Of a DNA stretch of 47,560 nucleotides, positions 1 through 8,079 are shown piece by piece. Positions within the stretch are counted from its first letter, which is position 1, and every line of letters begins with the position of its first letter. Source of the stretch: Planctomycetaceae bacterium (GTDB lineage Bacteria > Planctomycetota > Planctomycetia > Pirellulales > Pirellulaceae); assembly GCA_012959465.1 (NCBI GenBank), contig DUDC01000012.1:1-47560 (forward strand), written 5' to 3'. The notes beneath the pieces were generated by a model, which saw only the letters and a list, made by a program, of their open reading frames with translations, was not told where the DNA came from and searched no databases. Made by a program: the position numbers and the translations under genes.

Positions 1-270
1 GCCGTCACCAATCGGAAACTCGATTTCACGTCGCGTCTTCGTGATTGAACTTATCCGTGGCCCCTTGTAGGTCACACAGTTTCGGTCACCATCAACGCGT
101 ATCCGAAACGCTTCGTCGGTCTGAGCAAAATCTCGTTGTGGATGGTTGAAATAACAATCCAGTTGCACGACCTCTGGCCCAACGACGGTGCCGCGGGCTT
201 CGACTCGACGCCTGAGTCCGGCAAGATCCTCTACAGCAAACTTCTGCTCTACTTCGTACATTGTCGCCAT
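1..270 (-). CDS. CYTH-domain protein (class IV adenylate cyclase / triphosphatase-like), 5' part only
   Basis: The 90 codons visible read leftward and run off the window edge. The product begins MATMYEVEQKF, which carries the ExExK signature (E-V-E-Q-K) that defines the CYTH fold. The conserved basic and acidic strand positions follow (AFRIRVDG, VTYKGP, TKTRREIEF). CYTH enzymes act on triphosphorylated substrates in the cytoplasm, as CyaB-type adenylate cyclase, thiamine-triphosphatase or inorganic triphosphatase; which of these applies cannot be told from a fragment. The ATG at 270 is preferred because AGGAAG lies four bases upstream; a second in-frame ATG is at 261. The gene is divergent from the TlpA-like gene at 337, so both promoters must lie within 271-336. 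Confidence 0.85.
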   Translation of the reverse strand, partial: MATMYEVEQKFAVEDLAGLRRRVEARGTVVGPEVVQLDCYFNHPQRDFAQTDEAFRIRVDGDRNCVTYKGPRISSITKTRREIEFPIGDG

Positions 271-336
271 CGGGCTTCCTGTCTTTAGAATAGACTTCCA
301 TCTCAGCCGTACAAACTCTCCACCTCACGGCGACCT

Positions 337-933
337 ATGAACGCTTCACGTCCTGCAGCCACCTCCATTCGATTCCTAATCCTGGCGACTTCCGTCGTTG
401 TGCTGGCGCTGGCGACTAGAGCTTTTCTGTTGCGGTCGGTCTCCTCGCCGCAAGCCGCGGGCCAACCACTGCTCAAGCTATCCCTACAACCACTCAGCGA
501 CCAGGGGCAGCATTGGGATATCGATTCGCTCCGCGGTAAGACCGTACTATTGAACTTCTGGGGCACATGGTGCGGCCCTTGTCGAGTCGAGATGCCGAAA
601 CTCATCGCCTTGGCCAAGGAATTTGAAGACCGAGACAATTTTGTTTTTCTACCTGTCTCGTGTCCCAATTCAAGGAGACGCGATATCAATACGGCCAAGT
701 CCGAAACGCAATCGTATCTGGACGAGAATAACTTTGACATTCTCACGTACTACGACCGCCAGGCAGCAACACGGCTAGCGGTGGCAGGGGCCATGGGTCT
801 GGGGGACAACTTTTCTTATCCAACAACGATCATTCTCGACGGCGATGGCAAGATTCAAGGTTTTTGGCAGGGTTACTCGCCAACGGTCATCGACGGACAA
901 CGTAAAGTCTTGAACTCCTTGCTAGACCACTAG
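337..933 (+). CDS. TlpA-like membrane-anchored thiol-disulfide oxidoreductase
   Basis: This is a 198-residue protein with one N-terminal hydrophobic segment (about residues 11-33) followed by a thioredoxin fold. The active site WCGPC is at Cys79/Cys82, preceded by the strand VLLNFWGTW. The cis-proline loop is SYPTTII (Pro162). TlpA/ResA-type proteins face the periplasm and reduce or resolve disulfides, for example during cytochrome c maturation. The segment could be an uncleaved anchor or a signal peptide. No cytochrome-biogenesis gene lies nearby, so the partner is unknown. There is no convincing ribosome site before the ATG at 337. The gene ends in a convergent gap facing waaA. Confidence 0.88.
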   Translation: MNASRPAATSIRFLILATSVVVLALATRAFLLRSVSSPQAAGQPLLKLSLQPLSDQGQHWDIDSLRGKTVLLNFWGTWCGPCRVEMPKLIALAKEFEDRDNFVFLPVSCPNSRRRDINTAKSETQSYLDENNFDILTYYDRQAATRLAVAGAMGLGDNFSYPTTIILDGDGKIQGFWQGYSPTVIDGQRKVLNSLLDH

Positions 934-1230
934 TTCTGGCTCGTCACACCAACCTGGATTTTTGACAGTGAATGGCGAATGATTCGGTTTGGTCTCGGTT
1001 GGTCGACCAAGTAGTGAACGTCGACGGGGTTTCCTCGAAGATTTTTCCTTCGCGATTTGTCGAGCCAGACACAACCCGTCTTCAAATCCATCTGGTTGAG
1101 CCGAGCCCGCAACGTGGATCTTCCTTCCTTGACCATTGAGAATTGACAAATCGAACGCCGACGTTCGAACGGACTTCAAACTCCCGCACCATCTGTCCAA
1201 CAATTGAACGCAGTCCTTGGTCCTGCGTCG
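934..1230. other. Convergent intergenic gap between the TlpA-like gene and waaA
   Basis: These 297 bases separate the 3' ends of two converging genes. I see no coding frame with family resemblance. The gap holds copy A of a dispersed repeat (995-1193), including the perfect 12-base palindrome TTGGTCGACCAA at 999-1010. No classical GC-hairpin plus T-run terminator was found. Confidence 0.6.
995..1193 (+). repeat. Dispersed intergenic repeat, copy A
   Basis: Two blocks, 995-1036 and 1145-1193, match 7773-7813 and 7871-7918 in the same order and orientation at roughly 80% identity by eye. The first block contains the palindrome TTGGTCGACCAA. The second begins GACAAATCGAACGCCGA. The spacer between the blocks is longer here and diverged. 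Both copies sit between the 3' ends of convergent genes. Confidence 0.65.
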
Positions 1231-2562
1231 TCAGGCAGCCTCATCGGATTCGCATACTCGACGCACACCGAGCACGTCGGCCATCCAGTCCATCGTTCGC
1301 TCCGTCGCACCTTGTTGTTCTCGAACGACCCGTTGTGCTCGGCAGCCGATTTGTTCAGCGTATTCGGGCCGTGCGAGGCACTCAGCCCAAAAGGAATATA
1401 GTTCCTCTCCATCCTCAACTATTTTCGCCGCCTGTGCGGAGATTAGCATTTGCACAACGTCGCGGAAATTTTGTGTTTGTGGCCCAAAACAAGTGGCGAC
1501 GCCAAATGCGGCCGGCTCGATCATGTTTTGACCACCGCGGCTCCCCATACTTCCTCCGACGAAACCGGTCATTGCGACGCCCCACCAACCACGCAATTCG
1601 CCAATCGTATCCACTAACAACACTTTGGTACGGCGGCATTGGCCGTCGACGAGCTCGCTACGACGACACCAGTCATCTCCCCGTGACTCAAGCAATCGAG
1701 CGACTTCATCAAAACGTTCGGGATGGCGCGGTACAAGTATCAAACGAGCTTCCGAGTGATGTAGCGACAATTGGCCAAAGGCCTCTAGCGCCAAGCGTTC
1801 TTCGGGCGACTGCGTGCTCCCAGCCAACAACACGCGGTCGCTTTCGTTCACGTTCCAGAGGCGACTTAAGCGGAGAGTGGTGGAGTTGGATCGCGCGGTT
1901 TCGGCACCATCGAATTTAAGCGATCCAGTGACTCGCGTTCTCTGAGGGTCGGCGCCGAGCCTCAAGAATCGCGAATAGTACTCTTGGTTTTGCACGGCGG
2001 TGACGTCCAATTTCCTCAGCAGCCGCCGCACGAACCAGACAATCTGCCGGTACCCTCGGAAGCTCTTTTCACTCATCCGTCCGTTGATCAACAACACCTT
2101 CGCATCACATTGTTTGGCGACATGGATCAGATTTGGCCAGAGCTCCAATTCGGTCAGCACCAAGGCCGTCGGCCGAATTCGCCGCATCGCACGACGCACG
2201 GCCCAGGAGAAGTCGAGAGGACAATAGAACGTCAAGAGATCGTCGTGTTGTCGACGCAACAACTCGTATCCTGTCTTTGTCGTGGTCGAAACGACTACAG
2301 ACCAGCCGGGGAATTCTCGCTGGACTTGCGGGATCACCGTGCGCAGCAAGTTGACTTCACCAACGCTGACCGCATGAAACCAAAAACAGTCTGCCTGATC
2401 CTCTCTGCGCGGGACTCGACCGAGCAGTTTCTCAGCCCAGCCCTGTCGGTATTTGCCGTGACGCCAGGCAACCCACAGAATGAACGGCGAACAGACCGTC
2501 AGAACGGCAAGGTAAATGACGTTCAAACCGAGCATCCCTATCGCTGAAATGATTCGATTCAC
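1231..2562 (-). CDS. waaA: 3-deoxy-D-manno-octulosonic acid (Kdo) transferase
   Basis: This 443-residue protein transfers Kdo from CMP-Kdo to lipid IVA at the inner membrane, an early step of lipopolysaccharide core assembly. It has an N-terminal membrane anchor (about 8-32), then HAVSVGE at 63-69 with the presumed catalytic Glu69, TELELWPN (137-144), the C-terminal donor-site motif LVPRHPERF (276-284) and the loop GGSMGSRGGQNMIEP (336-350). Length fits the family (about 420-440). The ATG at 2562 has AAAGGAG nine bases upstream. It lies 30 bases after secA in the same direction, so the two are probably co-transcribed. With lpxK further right it supports a lipid A-containing outer membrane. 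Confidence 0.93.
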   Translation of the reverse strand: MNRIISAIGMLGLNVIYLAVLTVCSPFILWVAWRHGKYRQGWAEKLLGRVPRREDQADCFWFHAVSVGEVNLLRTVIPQVQREFPGWSVVVSTTTKTGYELLRRQHDDLLTFYCPLDFSWAVRRAMRRIRPTALVLTELELWPNLIHVAKQCDAKVLLINGRMSEKSFRGYRQIVWFVRRLLRKLDVTAVQNQEYYSRFLRLGADPQRTRVTGSLKFDGAETARSNSTTLRLSRLWNVNESDRVLLAGSTQSPEERLALEAFGQLSLHHSEARLILVPRHPERFDEVARLLESRGDDWCRRSELVDGQCRRTKVLLVDTIGELRGWWGVAMTGFVGGSMGSRGGQNMIEPAAFGVATCFGPQTQNFRDVVQMLISAQAAKIVEDGEELYSFWAECLARPEYAEQIGCRAQRVVREQQGATERTMDWMADVLGVRRVCESDEAA

Positions 2563-2592
2563 TGGAACTCCTTTCCCAGCAGCGGTCAGCGG

Positions 2593-5500
2593 TCAGCTTT
2601 TTCGTAAACAGCAGTTCTTATATTTCTTGCCACTTCCGCAAAAACAGGGGTCGTTGCGACCGAGTCGCGCCGATCGATTGCGAATTGGTTCCAACCTCTT
2701 GCCATCGCCACTTTGATTGCTGATATCGTCCTGTTGTTGACTCACAATGTCGGCTGCCGTACTCGCATCATCGTGTCGAGCTTCCGTTTCGACCCATGTG
2801 GAACTAATGAAATCCTCATCCAATGCTTCCATACGAAAAATTAAGTCGGTCACATGTTCATTGACAGCTGTCCACATGTCTTCGAACAAACGCATCCCCT
2901 CACGCTTGTACTCGACTTTCGGGTCCAACTGAGCATAGCCAGCGAGTCCAACGCTGCTGCGCAGCCGATCCATGACAAGCAGATGGTCTTTCCAGGCCGT
3001 GTCAATGATCTGTAACAGGAGCGACCGCTCCATGCGGCGCATTTCTGGACGACAAACATCTTCAACCTTGCTCTCCAATCGAGCCAAGACCTTGTCACGC
3101 TCTAATTCTCCGAGCTCCGCAGAGTCGACTTCGGCGTGTAGGTGTTCTTTGATCCAATCGGCCAAGTCGGCCTCACCGTCTCGGCCAGCCACTAAACGCA
3201 AAGTCTGATTGGGTACGGCATCTCCAAACAGGCTGTCAACCTTCTCAGCCGATCTCTCGCTCAACTCGTCCACTTTGCTCTGCGAATTTCGGCTCAGTCT
3301 GATTAGGAACTCGAGCAGCTCTTCGCGCTGCATGCCGCGCACGTCTTCACGAGAGACATCAGCATCGAAACGCTGAGCCGCCCACTCCAATAGCTTTTCG
3401 CGGTCGATACGCTTTCCGCTCGACGTCTCTTCGCCAAATTGAACCATGGCTGCCAGAACGGGGTATTCACTCTCACGTTGTACATACGCCTCCGTTGCTC
3501 GCTCAAAAACGAGTTCCGTGACGGCTTGGGGCTCGATCTCTCGAATCTCGTCTAGCTCGACTTCAATGCCAAATTTATTTCGCGCAAACTCGATCACCGA
3601 GCGTTGCGAGTACTCTGAATCCAGCAGCGGTTCGCCCTCGGACAAGTCGACTTTTTCGATCGCCTCTTCCGCTTTTTCGATCAGGAACTCGGACACGCCC
3701 TCGTGACCGACTTTCTTTAAGTCTCGGTCGCGGAGCTGCAAGCCCCATGTTTGATTGCCGAAATTCGCCAAGGCGCTCCAATTCCACTCTTCCGGAGCTT
3801 CGGACGGAAGGTTCTCGTCAATCGCCCCTTGCACGGCCGTATGAGCGTGGCGTACCGCTTCCTCGCGGGCAAATACAATCGCCGACTCATAGGTCATCCC
3901 GCGAAAATCGCGGACGTCTAATTGAGTTGCCAACCGAGAACCGGCGAATCGGGCGAAGGAGTCTTCCGAATAGTCTCTCGCCAAAAACACGTCCAAGTGA
4001 GTTTCGCACTGTTCGCGGATCATGTCAGCGACTAGGTCGCGACAGTTGACACCGTCCAAAATACGTTGGCGAAAACTATAGACTCGCTTTCGTTGCTCAT
4101 CCATGACCTCGTCGTATTCAAGCAGGTTTTTGCGAATCTCAAAGTTCCGCTCTTCGACTTTTTTCTGAGCTGCCTCAATCCGGCGAGTCACCATGCGACT
4201 CTCGATCCGCTCGCCCTCTTTCATTCCGAGTCGTTCGAGGATGGACTTTACCCACGGACCGGCAAATATCCGCATCAAGTCGTCTTCAAGCGACAGGAAG
4301 AAGCGGCTGCTACCTGGGTCGCCCTGACGACCGCACCGTCCGCGAAGCTGCAAGTCAATTCGACGTGCGTCGTGACGTTCGGTGGCGATAACATGCAATC
4401 CACCGAGTGATTTCACCTGATTCCCATTCTCCTCCATTCCCTCTTCAATATTGATCTGATCGACCAGACTTTCCCACTCCGAGTGAGGGACATCTAAACG
4501 TGTGTTGTACGTGTCCTGCAGTCGGGCCCAGGCAAGCGTGTCCGAGTTACCGCCAAGGACAATGTCCGTTCCTCGACCTGCCATGTTGGTAGCGATCGTG
4601 ACCGCATATCCTCGGCCGGCTTGAGCTACAATCTCCGCCTCTCGACCATGGTTCTTGGCATTGAGAACTTCATGCTTTACGCCCCGCTGCGTCAGTAACT
4701 GGGAAAGACGTTCGCTCTTCTCGATCGAAACGGTACCGACCAGCATCGGGCGGCCCTTGGGCTCCACCGCCCGCAGATCGGATCGATTGTACTTCTTGAT
4801 TTCCTTCGCCTGCTGCTCGCGAAACTCAATCTGCTCGTCGTTTTCCTTAACGATCTCACCCCACAGTTCGGTGTGATCCTTGAGCACCACCACGTCCCAA
4901 CGGTGAATCCGCTCGATCTCGTCAGCGACCGCGCTATATTTTTCCGGCTCCGATCGGTAAATCACGTCGGGATGCTCGCGTCGCTGCATCGGTCGATTCG
5001 TCGGAATCGCGAGGACGTCGAGCTCATAGATTTTCCAAAACTCCGTCGCCTCAGTAAGAGCCGTACCAGTCATTCCACAGATCGTGTTGTACAGCTTGAA
5101 ATAGTTCTGCAACGTAATCGTGGCCAATGTCTGCGTCTCTTCCTTGATCTTTACTTTTTCTTTGGCCTCGACTGCCTGATGCAAACCGTCACTCCACTGA
5201 CGTCCTTCCATCAAACGTCCGGTGAACTCGTCGACAATCACGACACCGCCATCTTTGACAACGTAATTCACATCGCATTTGTAGAGATAATGGGCCTTGA
5301 GCGCATTGTCGAGCAGGTGAGGCCACTCCATGTTGCCCGCCGTATAGAAACTCTCTACTCCCGCAAGTCGCTCGGCTTCCCTCACACCATCGTCGGTCAG
5401 ACCAACGTTGTGGTCCTTTTCATTGACCTTGAAGTGCTTCTCCTTTTTCAACTGCCGCGCAATGCGGTCCGCGTCCGGGTACTTGCGCACGTTTTCATGA

Positions 5501-6273
5501 GCGGGGCCCGAAATGATCAACGGTGTTCGCGCTTCGTCGATCAGAATGTTGTCCACTTCGTCGATGATTGCAAAGTGGAGGCGGCCCTGTGATTGCTGAT
5601 AGCGTGAAGGGAATCGATGATCACCACGAGCTGCCGGACGCATGTTGTCACGCAAATAGTCGAAACCAAACTCGTTATTCGTGCCGTAGGTGATGTCGCA
5701 AGAATAGGCCGCCTGCCGCTCTGCCACGGCCATGTTGCTCTGAATCGTACCAACCGTTAGACCCAACCCCATGTACAGAGGTGCCATCCACTCCATGTCT
5801 CGCCGAGCCAGATAGTCGTTCACAGTGACGACATGCACTCCTTTGCCGCTAAGCGCATTCAAGTAGGCCGGGAGTGTTGCAACGAGCGTCTTTCCTTCCC
5901 CCGTCACCATTTCCGCAATGGCCCCCGAATGCAAAACCATGCCACCAATCAGCTGCACGTCGTAATGCCGCATTCCCAAGAACCGAATGCCGCCCTCGCG
6001 GCACATCGCGAAGGCGTCGGGAAGAATGTTCTCAAGTTCCTCGCCGTTGGCCAGACGCTCGCGAAGGAACTTCGTTTGCTCGCGCAACTCGTCATCGCTC
6101 ATCGCCTGATACTTCGGCTCCAGGAGACTGATAGCTTCGACCTTGACGTGCATTCTTTTAACGTGACGTGCGTTCGACGAACCGAAAACAGCAGTCACGC
6201 CTTTTTCGAATCCGCTAAGCAGCGAACTGAAGAACGCGGTGGTCCCGTCCCACATCAATTCCAATACGGTCAT
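2593..6273 (-). CDS. secA: Preprotein translocase ATPase SecA, enlarged form
   Basis: SecA drives secretory proteins through SecYEG by ATP hydrolysis. Motifs in order: Walker A region MVTGEGKT (about 122-129), DEAD-box variant DEVD (238-241) followed by LIDEARTPLIISG, MTGTALTEATEFW, the helicase motifs TNMAGRGTDI and QLRGRCGRQGDPGSS, the scaffold segment IIDTAWKDHL and a C-terminal zinc motif CFCGSGKKYKNCC (about 1210-1222). At 1,226 residues it is about 300 longer than E. coli SecA. Part of the excess is an insertion around 453-505. Most of the rest is four tandem helical-wing modules (about 832-875, 890-933, 958-995, 1034-1077). The ATG at 6273 has no good ribosome site. waaA follows 30 bases downstream. 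Confidence 0.97.
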   Translation of the reverse strand: MTVLELMWDGTTAFFSSLLSGFEKGVTAVFGSSNARHVKRMHVKVEAISLLEPKYQAMSDDELREQTKFLRERLANGEELENILPDAFAMCREGGIRFLGMRHYDVQLIGGMVLHSGAIAEMVTGEGKTLVATLPAYLNALSGKGVHVVTVNDYLARRDMEWMAPLYMGLGLTVGTIQSNMAVAERQAAYSCDITYGTNNEFGFDYLRDNMRPAARGDHRFPSRYQQSQGRLHFAIIDEVDNILIDEARTPLIISGPAHENVRKYPDADRIARQLKKEKHFKVNEKDHNVGLTDDGVREAERLAGVESFYTAGNMEWPHLLDNALKAHYLYKCDVNYVVKDGGVVIVDEFTGRLMEGRQWSDGLHQAVEAKEKVKIKEETQTLATITLQNYFKLYNTICGMTGTALTEATEFWKIYELDVLAIPTNRPMQRREHPDVIYRSEPEKYSAVADEIERIHRWDVVVLKDHTELWGEIVKENDEQIEFREQQAKEIKKYNRSDLRAVEPKGRPMLVGTVSIEKSERLSQLLTQRGVKHEVLNAKNHGREAEIVAQAGRGYAVTIATNMAGRGTDIVLGGNSDTLAWARLQDTYNTRLDVPHSEWESLVDQINIEEGMEENGNQVKSLGGLHVIATERHDARRIDLQLRGRCGRQGDPGSSRFFLSLEDDLMRIFAGPWVKSILERLGMKEGERIESRMVTRRIEAAQKKVEERNFEIRKNLLEYDEVMDEQRKRVYSFRQRILDGVNCRDLVADMIREQCETHLDVFLARDYSEDSFARFAGSRLATQLDVRDFRGMTYESAIVFAREEAVRHAHTAVQGAIDENLPSEAPEEWNWSALANFGNQTWGLQLRDRDLKKVGHEGVSEFLIEKAEEAIEKVDLSEGEPLLDSEYSQRSVIEFARNKFGIEVELDEIREIEPQAVTELVFERATEAYVQRESEYPVLAAMVQFGEETSSGKRIDREKLLEWAAQRFDADVSREDVRGMQREELLEFLIRLSRNSQSKVDELSERSAEKVDSLFGDAVPNQTLRLVAGRDGEADLADWIKEHLHAEVDSAELGELERDKVLARLESKVEDVCRPEMRRMERSLLLQIIDTAWKDHLLVMDRLRSSVGLAGYAQLDPKVEYKREGMRLFEDMWTAVNEHVTDLIFRMEALDEDFISSTWVETEARHDDASTAADIVSQQQDDISNQSGDGKRLEPIRNRSARLGRNDPCFCGSGKKYKNCCLRKS

Positions 6274-6917
6274 ATTTTTCTATCGAGTGGTCGGTTTGAG
6301 TTGATTCGTGTGCGGATGATTGGTTTCCGATGACTGGTTTCCGAGGACCTCGTCAAGCTCAGCCGAATGTTGGTGGTGGTCAAAATCTACTCACAAAGGC
6401 CCACAGGCCCGGTTGATACGGTGAGAAGAAGACGTCCAATCGACAATGTCGATCCGCCCAGCCAGTTGACCCTAGCACCTGCCGTTCCGGCAGCTACTCA
6501 AGCGGACCCAAGCCACTCACCCATATCTCGCACCGCGAAGGCGTTGGTGCAAGAAAGTACGACAAGGGACTCCCCCACCGCATGGGACCCAAAAGTGTCA
6601 ACGGGTCGGCCAGAATACGTAACGTTTTCCGCCGTCATAGTTTATTGCGATCGCCGATTGGGGTCAACTGCGGTCGTTTCAGTGGCACTCGCGCTCGTTG
6701 GGCAGAAAATAGTCGCCGGGCGGCGACGAAAATCCTCTTTTTCATCCCGCCATACCATTTCCATCCCGCCATACCACAGGACACTTTGTCAGTTTCGCCT
6801 ACCACGGTCACGAGTCGACCCTGCCTGGTCTACCACCCCTTGGCTTCGGCCCACTGCGCGGTGATAACGGACAAACGCATTACTCATTAGAAATCGGTCA
6901 AAAATCCCCAATATCAC
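6274..6917. other. Long divergent non-coding gap (secA / MBL-fold gene)
   Basis: These 644 bases must hold the promoters of secA (leftward) and of the MBL-fold gene (rightward). An open frame at 6367-6864 exists but shows no family resemblance and no ribosome site. Visible elements are a 14-base direct repeat ending in GGTTTCCGA (6318-6344), the near-perfect palindrome ATCGACAATGTCGAT (6439-6453), a hairpin TGCCG-TTC-CGGCA near 6480, a hairpin GTCGCC-GGGC-GGCGAC (6712-6727) and a tandem 15-mer (6743-6776). I could not match it to a known structured RNA. Confidence 0.5.
6743..6776 (+). repeat. Two direct copies of a 15-base sequence
   Basis: CATCCCGCCATACCA occurs exactly at 6743-6757 and again at 6762-6776, a 19-base period. 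It sits about 140 bases upstream of the MBL-fold gene start. Two helical-phase-spaced copies could be an operator or simply a local duplication. Confidence 0.6.
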
Positions 6918-7721
6918 GTGAAAGTTCCCGCAACAAAGTCGATCGAAGGAAAATGGGTCCTGTTGGGCACCGGCACAAGCGTCGGCGTGCCGGCAATCGG
7001 CTGCGGTTGCGCAGTCTGCCAAAGTGGTGATCCACTCAACCGCCGCACACGTTGCAGCGCGATCGTTGGACTCCCCAACGGCAACCTGTTGATCGACACG
7101 CCACCTGACCTGAGGACGCAGTTGTTGCGCGAGCGAATCGGGGTGGTACATTCGGTGCTGTTCACGCATGAACACACCGACCATCTGATGGGGCTCGATG
7201 ACCTGCGTCTGTTTCAATTCTACCTCGAGGGGCCGGTTCACCTGTACTGCGAAGCAAGTGTCGAACGGCGTATTCGAACGGTGTTCGACTACGCATTTCA
7301 CAGCGTCGAACCAACACACCGTGGATCATGCCCCAACCTTGAATTTCACGCAATCGCGCCGCTGGAAACCGTTTCGGTCCTCGGCGGGGAAGTCGTTCCC
7401 GTGCGTCTTCACCATGGACCTCGGTTCGACGTCCTCGGATTTCGACTTGGCAACAATGCGTATTGCACCGACGTGAAGGAAATGCCGCTGGAAACCAAAC
7501 GGCAATTGGCCGGACTGGAAGTACTTGTCCTGGACGCCTTGCGACCCATACCACACCCAACACACCTCTCGCTCGATGAAGCGATCGAACTGGCAAGAGA
7601 ACTCGGCGCGCGGCAAACCTATTTCACTCATATCTCCTGCCGACTCGATCACTCGTCGACCAACGCGAAACTACCGCCGGGCATGGCCCTGGCATACGAC
7701 GGATTGAGCTTTCCCGCCTAG
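6918..7721 (+). CDS. Metallo-beta-lactamase-fold hydrolase, PhnP-like (cyclic phosphate phosphodiesterase family)
   Basis: The 267-residue protein begins with a strand LLGTGTSVGVP and a Cys-rich zinc loop GCGCAVCQS (29-36), as in PhnP-type enzymes. The catalytic signature THEHTDH follows at 83-89, with MGLDDLR, LHHGPRFDVLGFR, CTDVKEMP and a late THISCRLDH. The family hydrolyses cyclic phosphodiesters such as phosphoribosyl 1,2-cyclic phosphate in the cytoplasm. There are no phosphonate (phn) genes nearby, so the substrate here is not established. The GTG at 6918 is the best start because the conserved region begins about ten residues later; no clear ribosome site is present. Confidence 0.87.
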   Translation: MKVPATKSIEGKWVLLGTGTSVGVPAIGCGCAVCQSGDPLNRRTRCSAIVGLPNGNLLIDTPPDLRTQLLRERIGVVHSVLFTHEHTDHLMGLDDLRLFQFYLEGPVHLYCEASVERRIRTVFDYAFHSVEPTHRGSCPNLEFHAIAPLETVSVLGGEVVPVRLHHGPRFDVLGFRLGNNAYCTDVKEMPLETKRQLAGLEVLVLDALRPIPHPTHLSLDEAIELARELGARQTYFTHISCRLDHSSTNAKLPPGMALAYDGLSFPA

Positions 7722-7772
7722 AAAAAATTCGTTGCACACATCCCAGCCCGTTGGGCTCATCGGGTTGCGGAC

Positions 7773-7918
7773 TTGGTTGGTCGAAAAAGCAGTGAAGGTC
7801 CAGGGAGTTTCTCATTCCACATTCAAACGCATCCGTTAGAATTCCGAAATTGAAATGACAAATGACAAATGACAAATCGAATGCCGACCTTCGAGCGAAC
7901 TTCAACGCCCACGCCATC
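7773..7918 (+). repeat. Dispersed intergenic repeat, copy B
   Basis: The blocks 7773-7813 and 7871-7918 match copy A (995-1036 and 1145-1193) in order and orientation. The spacer is shorter (57 versus 108 bases). It includes three and a half tandem units of AAATGAC at 7853-7877, which copy A has reduced to a single GACAAAT. Confidence 0.65.
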
Positions 7919-7974
7919 AGAGATTTGTGTGGTACAGTGAACTCATTGGGCTGGGTTGCAAGGCAAGTGGATTT

Positions 7975-8000
7975 GAGCCGAAGGCGCTAGCCTCGGGCTC
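7975..8000. repeat. 26-base imperfect palindrome
   Basis: The arms GAGCCGAAGGC and GCCTCGGGCTC flank GCTA and pair at 9 of 11 positions. The sequence resembles palindromic repeat units that I recall as frequent in planctomycete intergenic DNA; this is memory, not a search. It lies 80 bases past the 3' end of the protease gene and could form a hairpin in either transcript. Confidence 0.5.
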
Positions 8001-8025
8001 TTGAAAAGATCACGCGATGCTAACG

Positions 8026-8063
8026 ACAAGACACTAGCGCGTGCAGTTCACAAGACACTGGCG
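8026..8063 (+). repeat. Two direct copies of a 14-base sequence
   Basis: ACAAGACACTAGCG (8026-8039) recurs as ACAAGACACTGGCG (8050-8063) with one change and a 24-base period. It lies just beyond the protease stop codon. Function unknown. Confidence 0.5.
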
Positions 8064-8079
8064 AAATCAGTGCCACACA

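Larger units (their letters stand above)
7722..8079. other. Convergent intergenic gap packed with repeats
   Basis: These 358 bases lie between the 3' ends of the MBL-fold gene and the tail-specific protease. No gene is seen. In order: a small hairpin AGCCC-GTT-GGGCT (7745-7757) 24 bases after the stop, copy B of the dispersed repeat (7773-7918), an AAATGAC tandem inside it (7853-7877), a 26-base imperfect palindrome (7975-8000), and a duplicated 14-mer (8026-8063). Confidence 0.6.

Noticed and set aside
4873-5592. Rightward 239-codon open frame inside secA
   Set aside because: It is antisense to conserved SecA sequence and has no family resemblance; a shadow frame.
6367-6864. Rightward 165-codon open frame in the secA/MBL gap
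   Set aside because: The composition is low in normal core residues, there is no ribosome site and no family match.
8060-8075. Sigma-54-like -24/-12 element on the minus strand (TGGCACTGATTTCGCC)
   Set aside because: GG and GC have the right spacing, but it lies just after the prc stop and points into the 3' end of the MBL-fold gene, where no leftward gene begins. Probably chance.
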